This document shows positions 27,993-37,809 of a stretch of 64,000 nt of DNA, one piece after another. Source of the DNA: Halarcobacter anaerophilus (lineage in GTDB: Bacteria > Campylobacterota > Campylobacteria > Campylobacterales > Arcobacteraceae); the NCBI RefSeq assembly GCF_006459125.1, contig NZ_CP041070.1:1364001-1428000 (forward strand), given 5' to 3'. The notes below the pieces were generated by a model. The model saw only the letters and a program-made list of their open reading frames with translations. It was not told where the DNA came from and made no database searches. A program made the position numbers and the translations under genes. Each line of letters starts with the position of its first letter. The first letter of the stretch is position 1.

Positions 27993-30953
27993 ATGCACAA
28001 TCTATCTTTAAAAAATAAAATTCTACTTATTTTAACCCTTCCTATTCTTGCCATATTAATTCTATCAGGAGAGACTTTATATAAAAGAGTTCAAGAAAAA
28101 AACTCTTTGGAAAAGACTAAAAATTATGTACATTTATCTCTTGTTTCAACGAAACTTTTAAATAAGCTTCAACAAGAAAGAGAGTATAGTTTGATTTATT
28201 TAAATAGTTACGGTAAAAACTATTCAAATGAGTTAAAAGAGTATAGAAAAGAAGTAGATGAAAAAATAAAATCCTTAGAAAAGAGTTTAGATAATTTTGA
28301 TTCGAAACTCTATTCCCAAGAGCTTACAAAAAACATAGAAGCTTTAAAAAAGAGTTTTAAAAGCATAATAAAAACAAGAAAAAAAATAGATTCTTTATCT
28401 TTAAGTGATAGTGAACTTTTAAAGTATTATCTTGATTTTAATGCCAAACTGCTTTTTTTTATCGATGATTCCCAAACTTATAACAATGATGGAAGATTGT
28501 CAAAAAAACTTCAAGCTTATTTATCTATAGTAAATATTACGGAAGCTGCCACAATAGAAAGAAGAGTTTTAAGAGATATTTTGCAAAAAGGTATTTTGAC
28601 AAATGAGGATTATTTTCAATACTCCTCTTCTCTTGCTACTCAAAATACATATCTCTCTTTATTTGAAAAAGTTGTTTCAAAAGAGGATTTTAAAGAGTTT
28701 GAAAATGTTTTAAAAACTTGCAAAACCTGCAAAGAGGTAGATAGATTTAGAGAAATAATTGAAAATAAAGCACTAAAAAACGAAATGGTTTCAAAAATTA
28801 TAAAATTGGCAGGATTCGGAGGTTTTATTCAATCTTTCAAAGATTATGTACTAAAAGGAGATTCTAAAGAGTTAAATAAGCTGCAAAGATTTCATTCTAG
28901 TATTTTAAGAGAATTAAACAAATACAGAAGGGTAAAAGGAACAACAAAAGAAGAGAAAAAACTTATTAAAAAGATTAAAAATATTTTTGATGAATATATG
29001 GGTTATACTCTTGATATACAAGAAGCAGTAAACAAAGAAAAGAGTATAAAAGAGATAAACTCTTTGATTGATGTTAATCCTCAAGATGCGATTAAAGCCT
29101 TAGGTCTGTTAAGCGTAAATATTTACGGTGCAAATTACCGACAATGGTTTGATGCAGCAACTAAAAGAGTAGATGTTTTTAAAAAATACGGAGATATCGT
29201 TTCAAAAGATATAAAAACTTATATTGATACAAAAAGTCAAGATTTATCTGAGAGTTTTATTATTACGGTAAGCTTTGTCGTTTCTATAATTTTGATACTC
29301 TTTGTCGTAAGTAATTTTATAATAAAAAAAGTAGTTCATTCTTTAAATAGATTTGAAGAGGGCTTGCAATACTCTTTTCAATATGTAATAAGAGAAAAAG
29401 AGGATTTAAATCCAATTGAGGTAAAAGGTAAAGATGAATTTGCCAAAATGAATGAGCATATGAATGAACAGATGCAAAAAGTAAAAAGAATCATTGAACA
29501 AGACAGAGAAGTAGTTGCAAAAATAACTGATGTAGTAGAAAAAGTTTCAAACGGTTTTTTAGAGTATACAATTTCTAATAAAGGTGCAACAAATGAAGTT
29601 GAATCTTTAAGACTAATAATAAATCAAATGATTAAACATACCAAACAAAAAGTTGATTATATAAATTTGGTTTTAGATAATTATGCAGTAGGAAAATATG
29701 ATTTTAGACTCTCTGAAAAACAAAAAACAGGAATGTACGGAGATTTTGGAAACTTATCGGCAGGTTCGGTTCTTTTAGGGCAATCAATTTCCCAGTTAAT
29801 AGCAATGATTACAAATGCAGGAAAAGAGCTGGAAACAAATACCGAGATTTTGACAAACTCTTCTCAATCACTTTCAAACAGTGCAAATGAACAAGCAGCT
29901 TCACTAGAAGAGACGGCTGCTTCCGTAGAGCAGATTACAAGCAATATGAAATCAAGCAGCAATGATGTTTCCAAAATGTTAAATATAGCAGATGAGCTAA
30001 ATCAAACGGCAGAAAAAGGTAATGACCAAGCCCTTAAAACAGTTTCTTCAATGGAAGAGATAAATGAAAAAGTTGCTGCTATCAGTGAAGCAATTTCAGT
30101 AATAGACCAAATAGCTTTCCAAACAAATATATTAAGTCTAAATGCGGCAGTTGAAGCTGCAACGGCAGGAGAAGCGGGGAAAGGTTTCGCCGTTGTTGCA
30201 CAAGAAGTAAGAAATTTGGCAAATAGAAGTGCCGAGGCTGCAAAAAGTATAAAAACTTTGGTTGAAGAGGCATCTTTTAAATCAAATGAAGGGAAAAGTA
30301 TTACTACTGAAATGATAAAAGGTTATGAGAACTTATCGGAAAAAATTGTGGATACTAAAACCATAATAGATAATGTATCTTCTGCAATAAAAGAGCAGGA
30401 AAACGGAATGGTTCAAATAAATGATACCATTTCTACTCTTGATATGATGACTCAAAAAAATGCACAAACCTCTTTAAATATAGATAAATTGTCAAAAGAG
30501 GTATCACAACTTTCAACAAGATTATTAGGAATTACCCAAAAAGCAGAAATTTCAGAGAAGTATTATTATATGGTTGATGATGTTGATTTAATTCAAAATA
30601 TCTCGAAATATAAAAATGATCATATATCTTTTAAGAAAAAAGAATTTTCTTCTTTAAACAAATATGAAGATATAAAAGTTGTTGATTCTAAATCTTGTGC
30701 TTTAGGTAAATGGATAAGCTCTTCTGAAGAAAAAGCAGAACCTTATACGAATTCAAAAGAGTGGATGCTTTTAAAACAAACACATGATGAAGTTCATAAG
30801 GCAGTTCAAAACTTTATTACTTTAAATAGTAAAAGAGTCGATAATAACAGTTTAAAAGAGTCTGCAAGCTATATTGAAGAGTTAACTTATGAAGTCTTCA
30901 AAAGTTTAAATGATATAGCAGTTGTAAATACAAAGCTTTTAAGAGAAGAGTAA
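27993..30953 (+). CDS. Methyl-accepting chemotaxis protein with NIT sensor and CZB domain
   Basis: 986 residues. Membrane helix 1 at ~9-25, a long periplasmic region (~30-415) with the NIT (nitrate/nitrite-sensing-like) pattern [20 protein letters not shown], helix 2 at ~420-445, HAMP-like linker, signalling domain (~610-850) with hairpin tip [15 protein letters not shown] near residue 705, and a C-terminal CZB zinc-binding domain ([27 protein letters not shown], ~895-950). NIT domains are linked to nitrate/nitrite sensing; CZB to zinc or hypochlorite sensing. Two inputs in one receptor are likely. No CheA/W nearby. Confidence 0.93.
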   Translation: MHNLSLKNKILLILTLPILAILILSGETLYKRVQEKNSLEKTKNYVHLSLVSTKLLNKLQQEREYSLIYLNSYGKNYSNELKEYRKEVDEKIKSLEKSLDNFDSKLYSQELTKNIEALKKSFKSIIKTRKKIDSLSLSDSELLKYYLDFNAKLLFFIDDSQTYNNDGRLSKKLQAYLSIVNITEAATIERRVLRDILQKGILTNEDYFQYSSSLATQNTYLSLFEKVVSKEDFKEFENVLKTCKTCKEVDRFREIIENKALKNEMVSKIIKLAGFGGFIQSFKDYVLKGDSKELNKLQRFHSSILRELNKYRRVKGTTKEEKKLIKKIKNIFDEYMGYTLDIQEAVNKEKSIKEINSLIDVNPQDAIKALGLLSVNIYGANYRQWFDAATKRVDVFKKYGDIVSKDIKTYIDTKSQDLSESFIITVSFVVSIILILFVVSNFIIKKVVHSLNRFEEGLQYSFQYVIREKEDLNPIEVKGKDEFAKMNEHMNEQMQKVKRIIEQDREVVAKITDVVEKVSNGFLEYTISNKGATNEVESLRLIINQMIKHTKQKVDYINLVLDNYAVGKYDFRLSEKQKTGMYGDFGNLSAGSVLLGQSISQLIAMITNAGKELETNTEILTNSSQSLSNSANEQAASLEETAASVEQITSNMKSSSNDVSKMLNIADELNQTAEKGNDQALKTVSSMEEINEKVAAISEAISVIDQIAFQTNILSLNAAVEAATAGEAGKGFAVVAQEVRNLANRSAEAAKSIKTLVEEASFKSNEGKSITTEMIKGYENLSEKIVDTKTIIDNVSSAIKEQENGMVQINDTISTLDMMTQKNAQTSLNIDKLSKEVSQLSTRLLGITQKAEISEKYYYMVDDVDLIQNISKYKNDHISFKKKEFSSLNKYEDIKVVDSKSCALGKWISSSEEKAEPYTNSKEWMLLKQTHDEVHKAVQNFITLNSKRVDNNSLKESASYIEELTYEVFKSLNDIAVVNTKLLREE

Positions 30954-31059
30954 AAATGGACTCTTCTTCTTTTGAAAAATAAATAATATTAATATGTACT
31001 TACTCTATTATATAAGACTTACTTATAATTAAATTAACTTTTACTTAATATTTTAGTTG

Positions 31060-31065
31060 TATAAT
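31060..31065 (+). promoter_or_regulatory. Candidate -10 element of the cytochrome bd operon
   Basis: TATAAT 36 bp before the DUF4492 start codon, with TTTTAGTTG directly upstream. Consensus match only; no FNR-like box recognised. Confidence 0.45.
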
Positions 31066-31100
31066 TCCATCATAAGATAAAATTATAGAAGAATTAAAAT

Positions 31101-31310
31101 ATGAATAGAAGTAAACAAATAATAAATCTTTATGTAGACGGTTTCAAAAATCTTACTCTCGGTAAAACTTTATGGAAAATAATAATTCTAAAACTACTTA
31201 TTATTTTCACTTTTTTAAATTATTATATTTATGATAAATCAATAAAAAGCGAGTATCAAACTGAAACTGAAAAAATAGATTTTGTTTATAAAAATATTAC
31301 AAAGGAATAG
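31101..31310 (+). CDS. DUF4492 small membrane protein of the cytochrome bd operon
   Basis: 69 residues, one membrane helix (~24-45; LWKIIILKLLIIFTFLNYYI). The N-terminal YVDGFKNLTLGKTLWKI is the DUF4492 pattern; this family is typically encoded right before cydA in Campylobacterota and Bacteroidetes. Separated from cydA by 2 nt. Probably an assembly factor or accessory subunit of the bd oxidase; not experimentally assigned as far as I know. Confidence 0.85.
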   Translation: MNRSKQIINLYVDGFKNLTLGKTLWKIIILKLLIIFTFLNYYIYDKSIKSEYQTETEKIDFVYKNITKE

Positions 31311-31312
31311 GT

Positions 31313-32839
31313 ATGGAAGAGCATTTAGTAGATTGGTCGAGAGCTCAATTTGCATTAACTGCTATTTATCACTGGCTATTTGTCCCATTAACTTTGGGAC
31401 TTGGATTTATAGTCGCTTTTATGGAAACAATATATGTAAAAACCGGTGATGAATTTTGGAAAAAAACTACAAAATTTTGGATGGGATTATTTGCGATTAA
31501 TTTTGCAATAGGTGTTGCAACAGGTCTTATTATGGAGTTTGAATTCGGTACAAACTGGGCAAATTACTCTTGGTTTGTAGGAGATATTTTCGGAGCACCT
31601 CTTGCTATTGAAGGTATTTTGGCATTTTTTATGGAATCAACATTTTTTGCCGTTATGTTTTTCGGATGGGAAAAAGTAAGTAAAGGTTTTCATCTGCTTT
31701 CAACTTGGCTTGTGGCAATAGGCTCAAACCTAAGTGCTTTGTGGATTTTGGTTGCAAACGGTTGGATGCAATATCCTACGGGAATGAAGTTTAATCCCGA
31801 TACTGTAAGAAATGAAATGGATAATTTTTGGGATGTGATTTTATCTCCTGTTGCCGTTACTAAATTTCTACATACGATTTCTAGCGGATATATTATAGCT
31901 TCGCTTTTCGTAGTTGGGATTTCAGCTTGGTTTTTATTAAAAAGAAGAGAAATAATTCTTGCAAAAAGATCAATGGTAATAGGGGCAATTTTCGGGCTTG
32001 TAACTTCGTTTTTCGTAATCTTGACAGGAGATGAATCAGCACATCAAGTAGCTCTTAAACAACCTGTTAAATTAGCGGCAATGGAAGGTTTATATGAAGG
32101 AAAAGAGAAAGCCGGAATTGTGGGAGTCGGAGTTTTAAATCCTAAAAAAACATTAACAAATGACGAAGATCCGTATTTGTTTGAAATTGAAGCGCCTTAT
32201 GCTCTGTCTCTATTGGGATATCATGATATCAACGCTTTTGTACCGGGACTTAAAGATTTAGTTTACGGAAATGAAAAATATGAAATAGAGTCTGTAGACT
32301 CAAAAATTCAAAAAGGTAAAGTTGCAATTGAAGCTTTGAAAAATTATAAAAGAGCAAAAGAGGAAAATAATCTTTTAAAACAAGATGAACATTTAAAAGT
32401 ATTAGAAGAAAATATCAAATATTTTGGCTACGGTCATATAAAAAATCCCGAAGATGTTGTTCCTCCTGTTGCTCTTACTTTTTATTCATTTCATATTATG
32501 GTGGCTTTGGGAACTTGGTTTTTGATTCTTTTTGCATTAGTTCTTTTTTATGCTTTAAAAAGGGAGATAATTGAGTATAGAAAACTTTTAATAGTTTCAG
32601 TTGCCTCTATTCCTTTGGGATATATAGCAAGTGAAGCAGGATGGATTGTTGCAGAAGTGGGGCGACAGCCTTGGGCAATTCAAGATTTGATGCCTGTAGG
32701 TATTGCTGCAACTGATATAGCAAGTTCAAATGTACAAATAACCTTTTTTATGTTTGCATTCCTTTTTACTGCACTATTAATTGCAGAGATAAAAATTATG
32801 CTTAAACAGATAAAATCCGGTTCAGAAGGAGGGCACTAA
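31313..32839 (+). CDS. cydA: Cytochrome bd quinol oxidase subunit I
   Basis: 508 residues, nine membrane helices. Heme ligand His at residue 20 (AIYHWLFVPLTLGLGF), quinol loop, and the conserved GWIVAEVGRQPWAIQ near the C-terminus identify CydA. High-affinity terminal oxidase reducing oxygen to water with quinol, no proton pumping; supports microaerobic growth. The Q-loop lies roughly at residues 255-385 and is of moderate length. Part of DUF4492-cydA-cydB-cydX-like operon. Confidence 0.96.
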   Translation: MEEHLVDWSRAQFALTAIYHWLFVPLTLGLGFIVAFMETIYVKTGDEFWKKTTKFWMGLFAINFAIGVATGLIMEFEFGTNWANYSWFVGDIFGAPLAIEGILAFFMESTFFAVMFFGWEKVSKGFHLLSTWLVAIGSNLSALWILVANGWMQYPTGMKFNPDTVRNEMDNFWDVILSPVAVTKFLHTISSGYIIASLFVVGISAWFLLKRREIILAKRSMVIGAIFGLVTSFFVILTGDESAHQVALKQPVKLAAMEGLYEGKEKAGIVGVGVLNPKKTLTNDEDPYLFEIEAPYALSLLGYHDINAFVPGLKDLVYGNEKYEIESVDSKIQKGKVAIEALKNYKRAKEENNLLKQDEHLKVLEENIKYFGYGHIKNPEDVVPPVALTFYSFHIMVALGTWFLILFALVLFYALKREIIEYRKLLIVSVASIPLGYIASEAGWIVAEVGRQPWAIQDLMPVGIAATDIASSNVQITFFMFAFLFTALLIAEIKIMLKQIKSGSEGGH

Positions 32840-32840
32840 A

Positions 32841-33974
32841 ATGTTTGAAAATTTAACACTTCTTCAATTACAGCAGTATTGGTGGATAATTATCTCTTTA
32901 CTTGGAGGTCTTTTTGGATTTATTATGTTTGTACAAGGAGGACAGACTTTAATAGGAAGATTATCAAAAGGTGATGAAGTTTTAAAAACTATGCTTATAA
33001 ACTCTTTGGGTAGAAAATGGGAATTAGGCTTTACTACTCTGGTTTTATTCGGTGGTGCATTATTTGCTGCTTTCCCTCTTTTTTATTCAACAAGTTTCGG
33101 CGGAGCTTATTGGGTTTGGATAGCAATACTTTTTTGTTTTATTATTCAAGCAGTAAGTTACGAATATAGAAAAAAAGCAAATAATTTTTTAGGTCAAAAA
33201 GTTTATGAAGGTTTTTTGTTTATAAACGGAAGTTTAGGAGTTATTTTATTAGGTGTTGCTATTGCAACTTTCTTTTCAGGTTCAAATTTTAGTATAGATG
33301 AACATAATTTTTCACATTGGCAGACTCCTTTTAGAGGATTAGAGGCTTTAGGAAGTCTTTTTAATCTATCTTTAGGTTTTGCACTGTTTTTTTTAGTAAG
33401 AATTTCAGGAGCTTTGTATTTTATAAATAATATCAATAATAAAACAATAAGACAAAGAGCAGTAAAAGGAATAAAAATAGATATGCCGATTTTTTTGGTT
33501 TTCTTTTTAGCTTTTTTATTCCAACTATTTACCAAAAGCGGTTTTGTTTATGACTCTACAGGTATTGTTTATATGCAAGAGTATAAATATCTTATAAATT
33601 TTATTGAGATGCCAATTGTTTTTGCTATGTTTGTTATCGGGGTATTAATGGTAGTAATAGCGGTATTTATGACTATACATTTTGAAAAAACTTGTTGTAT
33701 CAAAACAGGAGGAGTAGGAATTGTTTTAACGGTAATGGCTCTATTTTTAAATGTCGGATTTAACAATACTTCTTACTATCCGTCGCTTTTTGATTTGCAA
33801 AGTTCTTTAACTATACAAAACAGTTCGGGAAGTCATTATACTTTGACAACTATGTCTTATGTATCCTTATTGGTTCCTTTTGTACTTGCATATATTATTT
33901 ATGTTTGGTATCAAATGGATAAAGTAAAAATTACAAAAGAGGAGATGGAAGATCCTCACTCACATAACTATTAG
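32841..33974 (+). CDS. cydB: Cytochrome bd quinol oxidase subunit II
   Basis: 377 residues, about nine hydrophobic helices; LQQYWWIIISLLGGLFGFIM at the N-terminus is the CydB quinol-oxidase start, with WVWIAILFCFIIQAVSYEYR and a C-terminal LLVPFVLAYIIYVWYQMD. Starts one base after the cydA stop with AGGAGG upstream. Forms the heterodimer with CydA. Confidence 0.95.
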   Translation: MFENLTLLQLQQYWWIIISLLGGLFGFIMFVQGGQTLIGRLSKGDEVLKTMLINSLGRKWELGFTTLVLFGGALFAAFPLFYSTSFGGAYWVWIAILFCFIIQAVSYEYRKKANNFLGQKVYEGFLFINGSLGVILLGVAIATFFSGSNFSIDEHNFSHWQTPFRGLEALGSLFNLSLGFALFFLVRISGALYFINNINNKTIRQRAVKGIKIDMPIFLVFFLAFLFQLFTKSGFVYDSTGIVYMQEYKYLINFIEMPIVFAMFVIGVLMVVIAVFMTIHFEKTCCIKTGGVGIVLTVMALFLNVGFNNTSYYPSLFDLQSSLTIQNSSGSHYTLTTMSYVSLLVPFVLAYIIYVWYQMDKVKITKEEMEDPHSHNY

Positions 33975-33983
33975 GAGGTGCAA

Positions 33984-34079
33984 ATGGAATATTTGAGTTC
34001 GATTCTTTGGCTGATTTCTTGGCCTTTGGTTATGTATCTTTCCTATAAACTTATAGAAAAAGGTATAAAAAGAGTTTAA
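33984..34079 (+). CDS. CydX-like small subunit of cytochrome bd
   Basis: 31 residues, too short for usual gene calling. ATG 33984 with TAGGAGG ribosome site 8 nt upstream, 9 nt after the cydB stop. One membrane helix (ILWLISWPLVMYLSYKLI) and a basic C-terminus (KGIKRV). CydX/CbdX/YnhF-type peptides stabilise the bd oxidase and are encoded at this place in many operons. Family relation is inferred from position, length and hydrophobicity. Confidence 0.72.
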   Translation: MEYLSSILWLISWPLVMYLSYKLIEKGIKRV

Positions 34080-34080
34080 G

Positions 34081-34215
34081 ATGATAAAATTAATGAAAAG
34101 GACATTTATATATTTCTTTTTTTTAATGATTCTAATAAATATAACAGAAAATGCTTATAAGCATTATTTTGACAAGGAGAATAAAAATGATTACATTTCC
34201 GGTAAAAACAGATAA
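34081..34215 (+). CDS. Possible short membrane peptide
   Basis: 44 residues, begins one base after the CydX-like stop and overlaps the start of the NifX-like gene by 29 nt in another frame. A hydrophobic stretch (FIYFFFLMILINI) follows a basic start. Only weak ribosome context (AAAAAGAG). Could be a second bd-associated peptide or chance. Confidence 0.3.
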   Translation: MIKLMKRTFIYFFFLMILINITENAYKHYFDKENKNDYISGKNR

Positions 34216-34642
34216 AGAGAATGCGGCAGTTTCACCGCTTTTTGGTAAAGCAAAATTCTTTGCTTTTTATGACGGTAAAAATTTAACAGTTGAAAAAAAT
34301 CCTTATGAAAAAGGTTCTCAACTTGTAAACTGGTTTTTACAAAAAGGTGTTGATACTATTATTATTAAAGAGATGGGTTCAAAACCTTTTAATAAAATTG
34401 TACAAACTAATATCAAAGTTTTATCTTCAGGTGAGGGAAGAGTAACTACAAATGAAGTTATTGAAAAATTTAATAACAATGAGTTAAATGAGTTATCGGT
34501 TGACGAACTTAAAGATATAATAAAAGAGCATGAGAGTAAAAAAGACCATTCGTCTTGCAGTTCTCATAATCATGACCATGACCATCATTCGGGAATGTGC
34601 CATAAAAAAATGAGATCTCAAAACCCTTACGTATTTTTATAA
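34187..34642 (+). CDS. NifX/NifB-type FeMo-co-binding domain protein with His-rich tail
   Basis: 151 residues from ATG 34187 (AAGGAG 8 nt upstream; an ATG at 34151 has no site). Residues 1-100 are the dinitrogenase iron-molybdenum cofactor biosynthesis fold: FPVKTDKENAAVSPLFGKA, FFAFYDGK, VDTIIIKEMGSKPF. Residues ~125-145 form a Cys/His-rich tail (CSSHNHDHDHHSGMCHKK) that should bind metal. No nitrogenase genes are in this window. In non-diazotrophs the family may handle iron-sulfur or heavy-metal cargo. Last gene of the cyd operon, followed by a strong terminator. Confidence 0.85.
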   Translation: MITFPVKTDKENAAVSPLFGKAKFFAFYDGKNLTVEKNPYEKGSQLVNWFLQKGVDTIIIKEMGSKPFNKIVQTNIKVLSSGEGRVTTNEVIEKFNNNELNELSVDELKDIIKEHESKKDHSSCSSHNHDHDHHSGMCHKKMRSQNPYVFL

Positions 34643-34671
34643 TAGTACAAAGCATTTTGCTTTGTACTATT
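34641..34671. terminator. Bidirectional intrinsic terminator
   Basis: Perfect 13-bp stem AATAGTACAAAGC/GCTTTGTACTATT with ATTTT loop, followed by TCTTATTCTTT on plus. Lies between the NifX-like gene and the convergent fumC. Confidence 0.75.
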
Positions 34672-34673
34672 TC

Positions 34674-36071
34674 TTATTCTTTAGGATAAGTCATCTCTTC
34701 AGGTTTAACATATTTTTCAAACTCTTCATTTGTTAATAATCCAAGAGCTACTGCCTCTTCTTTTAACGTTGTACCATTTTTATGGGCAGTTTTTGCTATT
34801 TTAGCTGCATTTTCATAACCTATATAAGGGTTTAATGCTGTTACTAACATAAGGGAATCATTTAAATATCTGTTTATATTCTCTTTATTTGCTTGGATTC
34901 CTATTGCACATTTGTCGTTAAAAGCATGCATTGTTCCACTTAAAAGATTGATTGATTGCAAGAGGTTATATGCAATAACGGGTTTAAATACGTTTAATTC
35001 AAAATTTCCTTGAGATGCCGCAACTGATACTGTTGTATGATTTCCCATAACTTGAACGGCAACCATTGTCATGGCTTCACTTTGAGTAGGGTTTACTTTT
35101 CCGGGCATAATTGAACTTCCCGGTTCATTCTCAGGAATATTAAGTTCACCTATTCCGCATCTGGGACCTGAAGCTAGCCATCTAATATCATTTGCTATTT
35201 TCATAAGATTTGAAGCTAAAGCATTTAAAGCGCCGCTTAAAAATACTTCTGCATCATGAGAGGTCAAAGCATGAAATTTGTTTGGATGAGATTTAAATTT
35301 ATATTCTGTTTTTGTCAAATCATTTAAAACTTCGCAAACCATAGGAGAAAATTGAGGGTGAGAATTTAATCCCGTACCAACTGCCGTTCCTCCGATTGCT
35401 AGTTCAACCAAATATTTAAGAGCATCATCTACTTGCATTAAAGCTTTGTTAAGCATATCAGCATAACCCGACATCTCTTGTCCTAAGGTTAAAGGCGTTG
35501 CATCTTGCAGGTGAGTTCTTCCTATTTTTACTATATTTTTAAACTCTTGGCTTTTTTGTTCAAAAGTCTGTTTTAAACTCTTTATTGCAGGGATTAACTG
35601 TTTTTGAAGTTCCATTACAAATGAGATTCTCATAGCAGTAGGATAAGTATCGTTTGAACTTTGACCTTTGTTAACATCGTCATTTGGATGGACAAGCTTT
35701 TCGACTCTGAAATCTTTTCCCAAAATCTCTGTTGCTCTGTTTGCAACTACTTCATTCATATTCATATTTGATTGAGTTCCCGAACCTGTTTGCCAGACAA
35801 CAAGAGGGAAGTTCCCTTCTAGTTTACCTTTTAAAACTTCATCGCAAGCTTCTGTTATTGCCAAGCATTTTGTATCATCGAGTCTTTTTAAATTATTATT
35901 TGTAATTGCGCAAGCTTTTTTTAGATAAGCAAAACCCTCAATTACCTCTTTTGGCATTTTTTCATTACCGATAGGGAAATTTTCTACACTTCTTTGTGTT
36001 TGTGCAGCCCAATATTTATCGTTTGGAACTTTCATCTCTCCCATAGTATCTTTTTCTATTCTATAATCCAT
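34674..36071 (-). CDS. fumC: Fumarate hydratase class II
   Basis: 465 residues from ATG 36071 (AAAGGA 7 nt upstream; an ATG at 36107 gives an unneeded 12-residue extension). Aspartase/fumarase superfamily, with [13 protein letters not shown] (substrate binding), TSHDAEVF region and the signature [16 protein letters not shown]; the Gly after MP is the fumarase form (aspartase usually has Ala). Homotetrameric, iron-free, oxygen-stable hydration of fumarate to malate. Downstream of the class I enzyme on the same strand, but a terminator lies between. Confidence 0.94.
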   Translation of the reverse strand: MDYRIEKDTMGEMKVPNDKYWAAQTQRSVENFPIGNEKMPKEVIEGFAYLKKACAITNNNLKRLDDTKCLAITEACDEVLKGKLEGNFPLVVWQTGSGTQSNMNMNEVVANRATEILGKDFRVEKLVHPNDDVNKGQSSNDTYPTAMRISFVMELQKQLIPAIKSLKQTFEQKSQEFKNIVKIGRTHLQDATPLTLGQEMSGYADMLNKALMQVDDALKYLVELAIGGTAVGTGLNSHPQFSPMVCEVLNDLTKTEYKFKSHPNKFHALTSHDAEVFLSGALNALASNLMKIANDIRWLASGPRCGIGELNIPENEPGSSIMPGKVNPTQSEAMTMVAVQVMGNHTTVSVAASQGNFELNVFKPVIAYNLLQSINLLSGTMHAFNDKCAIGIQANKENINRYLNDSLMLVTALNPYIGYENAAKIAKTAHKNGTTLKEEAVALGLLTNEEFEKYVKPEEMTYPKE

Positions 36072-36176
36072 TATAATTCCTTTTGCAAATAAAAAGATTA
36101 TATCCAATTATCATTTAATTTTAATAATTAGTATCAAGAAAATAGAAAAAGAGATAAAAAGAAAGTAAGAAAGAAA

Positions 36177-36200
36177 CAATAAGAGGAAAACCTCTTATTG
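36177..36200 (-). terminator. Intrinsic terminator of the class I fumarase gene
   Basis: Perfect 10-bp stem CAATAAGAGG/CCTCTTATTG with 4-nt loop; on the minus strand it is followed by TTTCTTTCTTACTTTC, a good U-rich tract. Confidence 0.75.
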
Positions 36201-36205
36201 AATAA

Positions 36206-37696
36206 TTAAATAGTTCTCCATTTTTTAGGACCAGTAGTATGAATAGAGTTACCCTCAGTGTCAACGGCAACGGTAACAGGCATGTCTTTAACCTCAAACT
36301 CGTAAATAGCTTCCATTCCCATCTCTTCAAATGCAAGAACTTTAGCACCTTTAATAGATTGTGAAATTAAATAAGCAGCTCCACCTGTTGCAATTAAATA
36401 CATTGATTTATACTCTTTGATTAAATCAATTGTTGGTTGTTTTCTCTCTGCTTTTCCAATCATTCCCATGATTCCTATTTCCATCATATCTTTTGTAAAT
36501 TTATCCATTCTTGTTGATGTTGTTGGTCCGGCAGGTCCAACTACTTCATCTCTAACTGGATCAACAGGTCCGACATAATAAATAAATCTATCTTTTAAAT
36601 CTACTCCGTTTGGAAGTGGTTTCCCTGCATTTTTATATTCAACTATTTTTTTATGAGCAGCATCTCTTGCAGTTAAGATTTTTCCTGATAGAAGTAATGT
36701 ATCTCCAGATTTAAATTGAGACAAGTTCTCTTTTGTTAAATCTTCTATATTTACTCTTTTAATAGTATCCATTGGTAATTCAATATCTGGCCATAGATCT
36801 AAATCAGGTTTATTAAACGTAGCAGGTCCGTTTCCGTCTAATTCAAAATGAATATGTCTAGTAGCTGCACAGTTTGGAATCATAGCTACAGGTTTAGATG
36901 CCGCGTGACAGGGATAATCTAAGATTTTTACATCAAGTACTGTTGTAATACCACCTAATCCTTGTGCTCCCATTCCTAGTTTATTAATATCTTCATATAA
37001 TTTAAGTCTTAACTCTTCAACTGCGTTTTTAGGACCTCTTGCTTTAAGTTCATGAATATCTAAATGACCCATTAAAGACTCTTTTGCCATTAGCATTGCT
37101 TTTTCGGGATTTCCTCCGATACCAATTCCCAAGATTCCAGGAGGACACCATCCTGCTCCCATATGTGCTACATTTTCCATAACCCAGTCATAAATACTAT
37201 CTGATGGATTTAATACTGTAAATTTTGATTTATTTTCACTTCCTCCACCTTTTGCTGCAACTGTTATCTCTATTTTATCTGAGTTATTTACACTATAATG
37301 AATAACAGCAGGAGTATTATTTTTTGTATTTTTTCTCTCCCCTGCAGGATCACTTACTATTGAGTATCTTAAAGTGTTATCTGGATCTGTATATCCTTGT
37401 GCTACACCTGCGTTTATAATATCTTCTAACTCATTTTGGATATCAAGGTCTGCTTTTGTACCTACTTTTATAAATACGTTTACGCTTCCTGTATCTTGGC
37501 AAAGAGGTCTATGTCCCATTGCACACATTTTTGAGTTTATTAATATTTGTCCGATTGCATTTTTTGCTGCTTCACTTTTCTCTTTCTCATATGCTTCTAC
37601 CATCCCTTTTACGAAATCTTCCGGATGGTAGTACGATATATATTGTATTGCGTCTGCGATACTCTCTTTTATATCTCTTTCTGTTATTTTAGCCAT
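36206..37696 (-). CDS. Fumarate hydratase class I, iron-sulfur type
   Basis: 496 residues with both class I halves in one chain: an alpha-like part with PLCQDTGSVNVF, HMGAGWCPPGILGIGIGG, PCHAASKPVAMIPNCAATRH (cysteines that would hold a 4Fe-4S cluster) and a beta-like part from GDTLLLSGKILTARDAAHKK onward. Hydrates fumarate to malate; this class is oxygen- and superoxide-sensitive. Related tartrate dehydratases share the fold, but a full-length fused chain beside fumC favours fumarase. Own terminator downstream. Confidence 0.9.
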   Translation of the reverse strand: MAKITERDIKESIADAIQYISYYHPEDFVKGMVEAYEKEKSEAAKNAIGQILINSKMCAMGHRPLCQDTGSVNVFIKVGTKADLDIQNELEDIINAGVAQGYTDPDNTLRYSIVSDPAGERKNTKNNTPAVIHYSVNNSDKIEITVAAKGGGSENKSKFTVLNPSDSIYDWVMENVAHMGAGWCPPGILGIGIGGNPEKAMLMAKESLMGHLDIHELKARGPKNAVEELRLKLYEDINKLGMGAQGLGGITTVLDVKILDYPCHAASKPVAMIPNCAATRHIHFELDGNGPATFNKPDLDLWPDIELPMDTIKRVNIEDLTKENLSQFKSGDTLLLSGKILTARDAAHKKIVEYKNAGKPLPNGVDLKDRFIYYVGPVDPVRDEVVGPAGPTTSTRMDKFTKDMMEIGIMGMIGKAERKQPTIDLIKEYKSMYLIATGGAAYLISQSIKGAKVLAFEEMGMEAIYEFEVKDMPVTVAVDTEGNSIHTTGPKKWRTI

Positions 37697-37809
37697 TAAA
37701 ACACCTTTTGTGAAATTTAGAATAAATTATAACTAATTTGAGTTTATTAAAAGAAATGAGAAGTAGGTAAAACTCTTTATAAAAGGTGCAAAGTTACCCT
37801 TATGCACAA

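Noticed and set aside
34151-34186. Upstream start for the NifX-like protein
   Set aside because: No ribosome site, and the added residues do not fit the fold; AAGGAG precedes 34187.
34674-36071. Aspartate ammonia-lyase instead of fumarase
   Set aside because: The signature loop reads [13 protein letters not shown], the fumarase form.
36121-36348. 75-codon minus-strand frame at the end of the class I fumarase gene
   Set aside because: Mostly overlaps the fumarase 3' end in another frame and spans its terminator.
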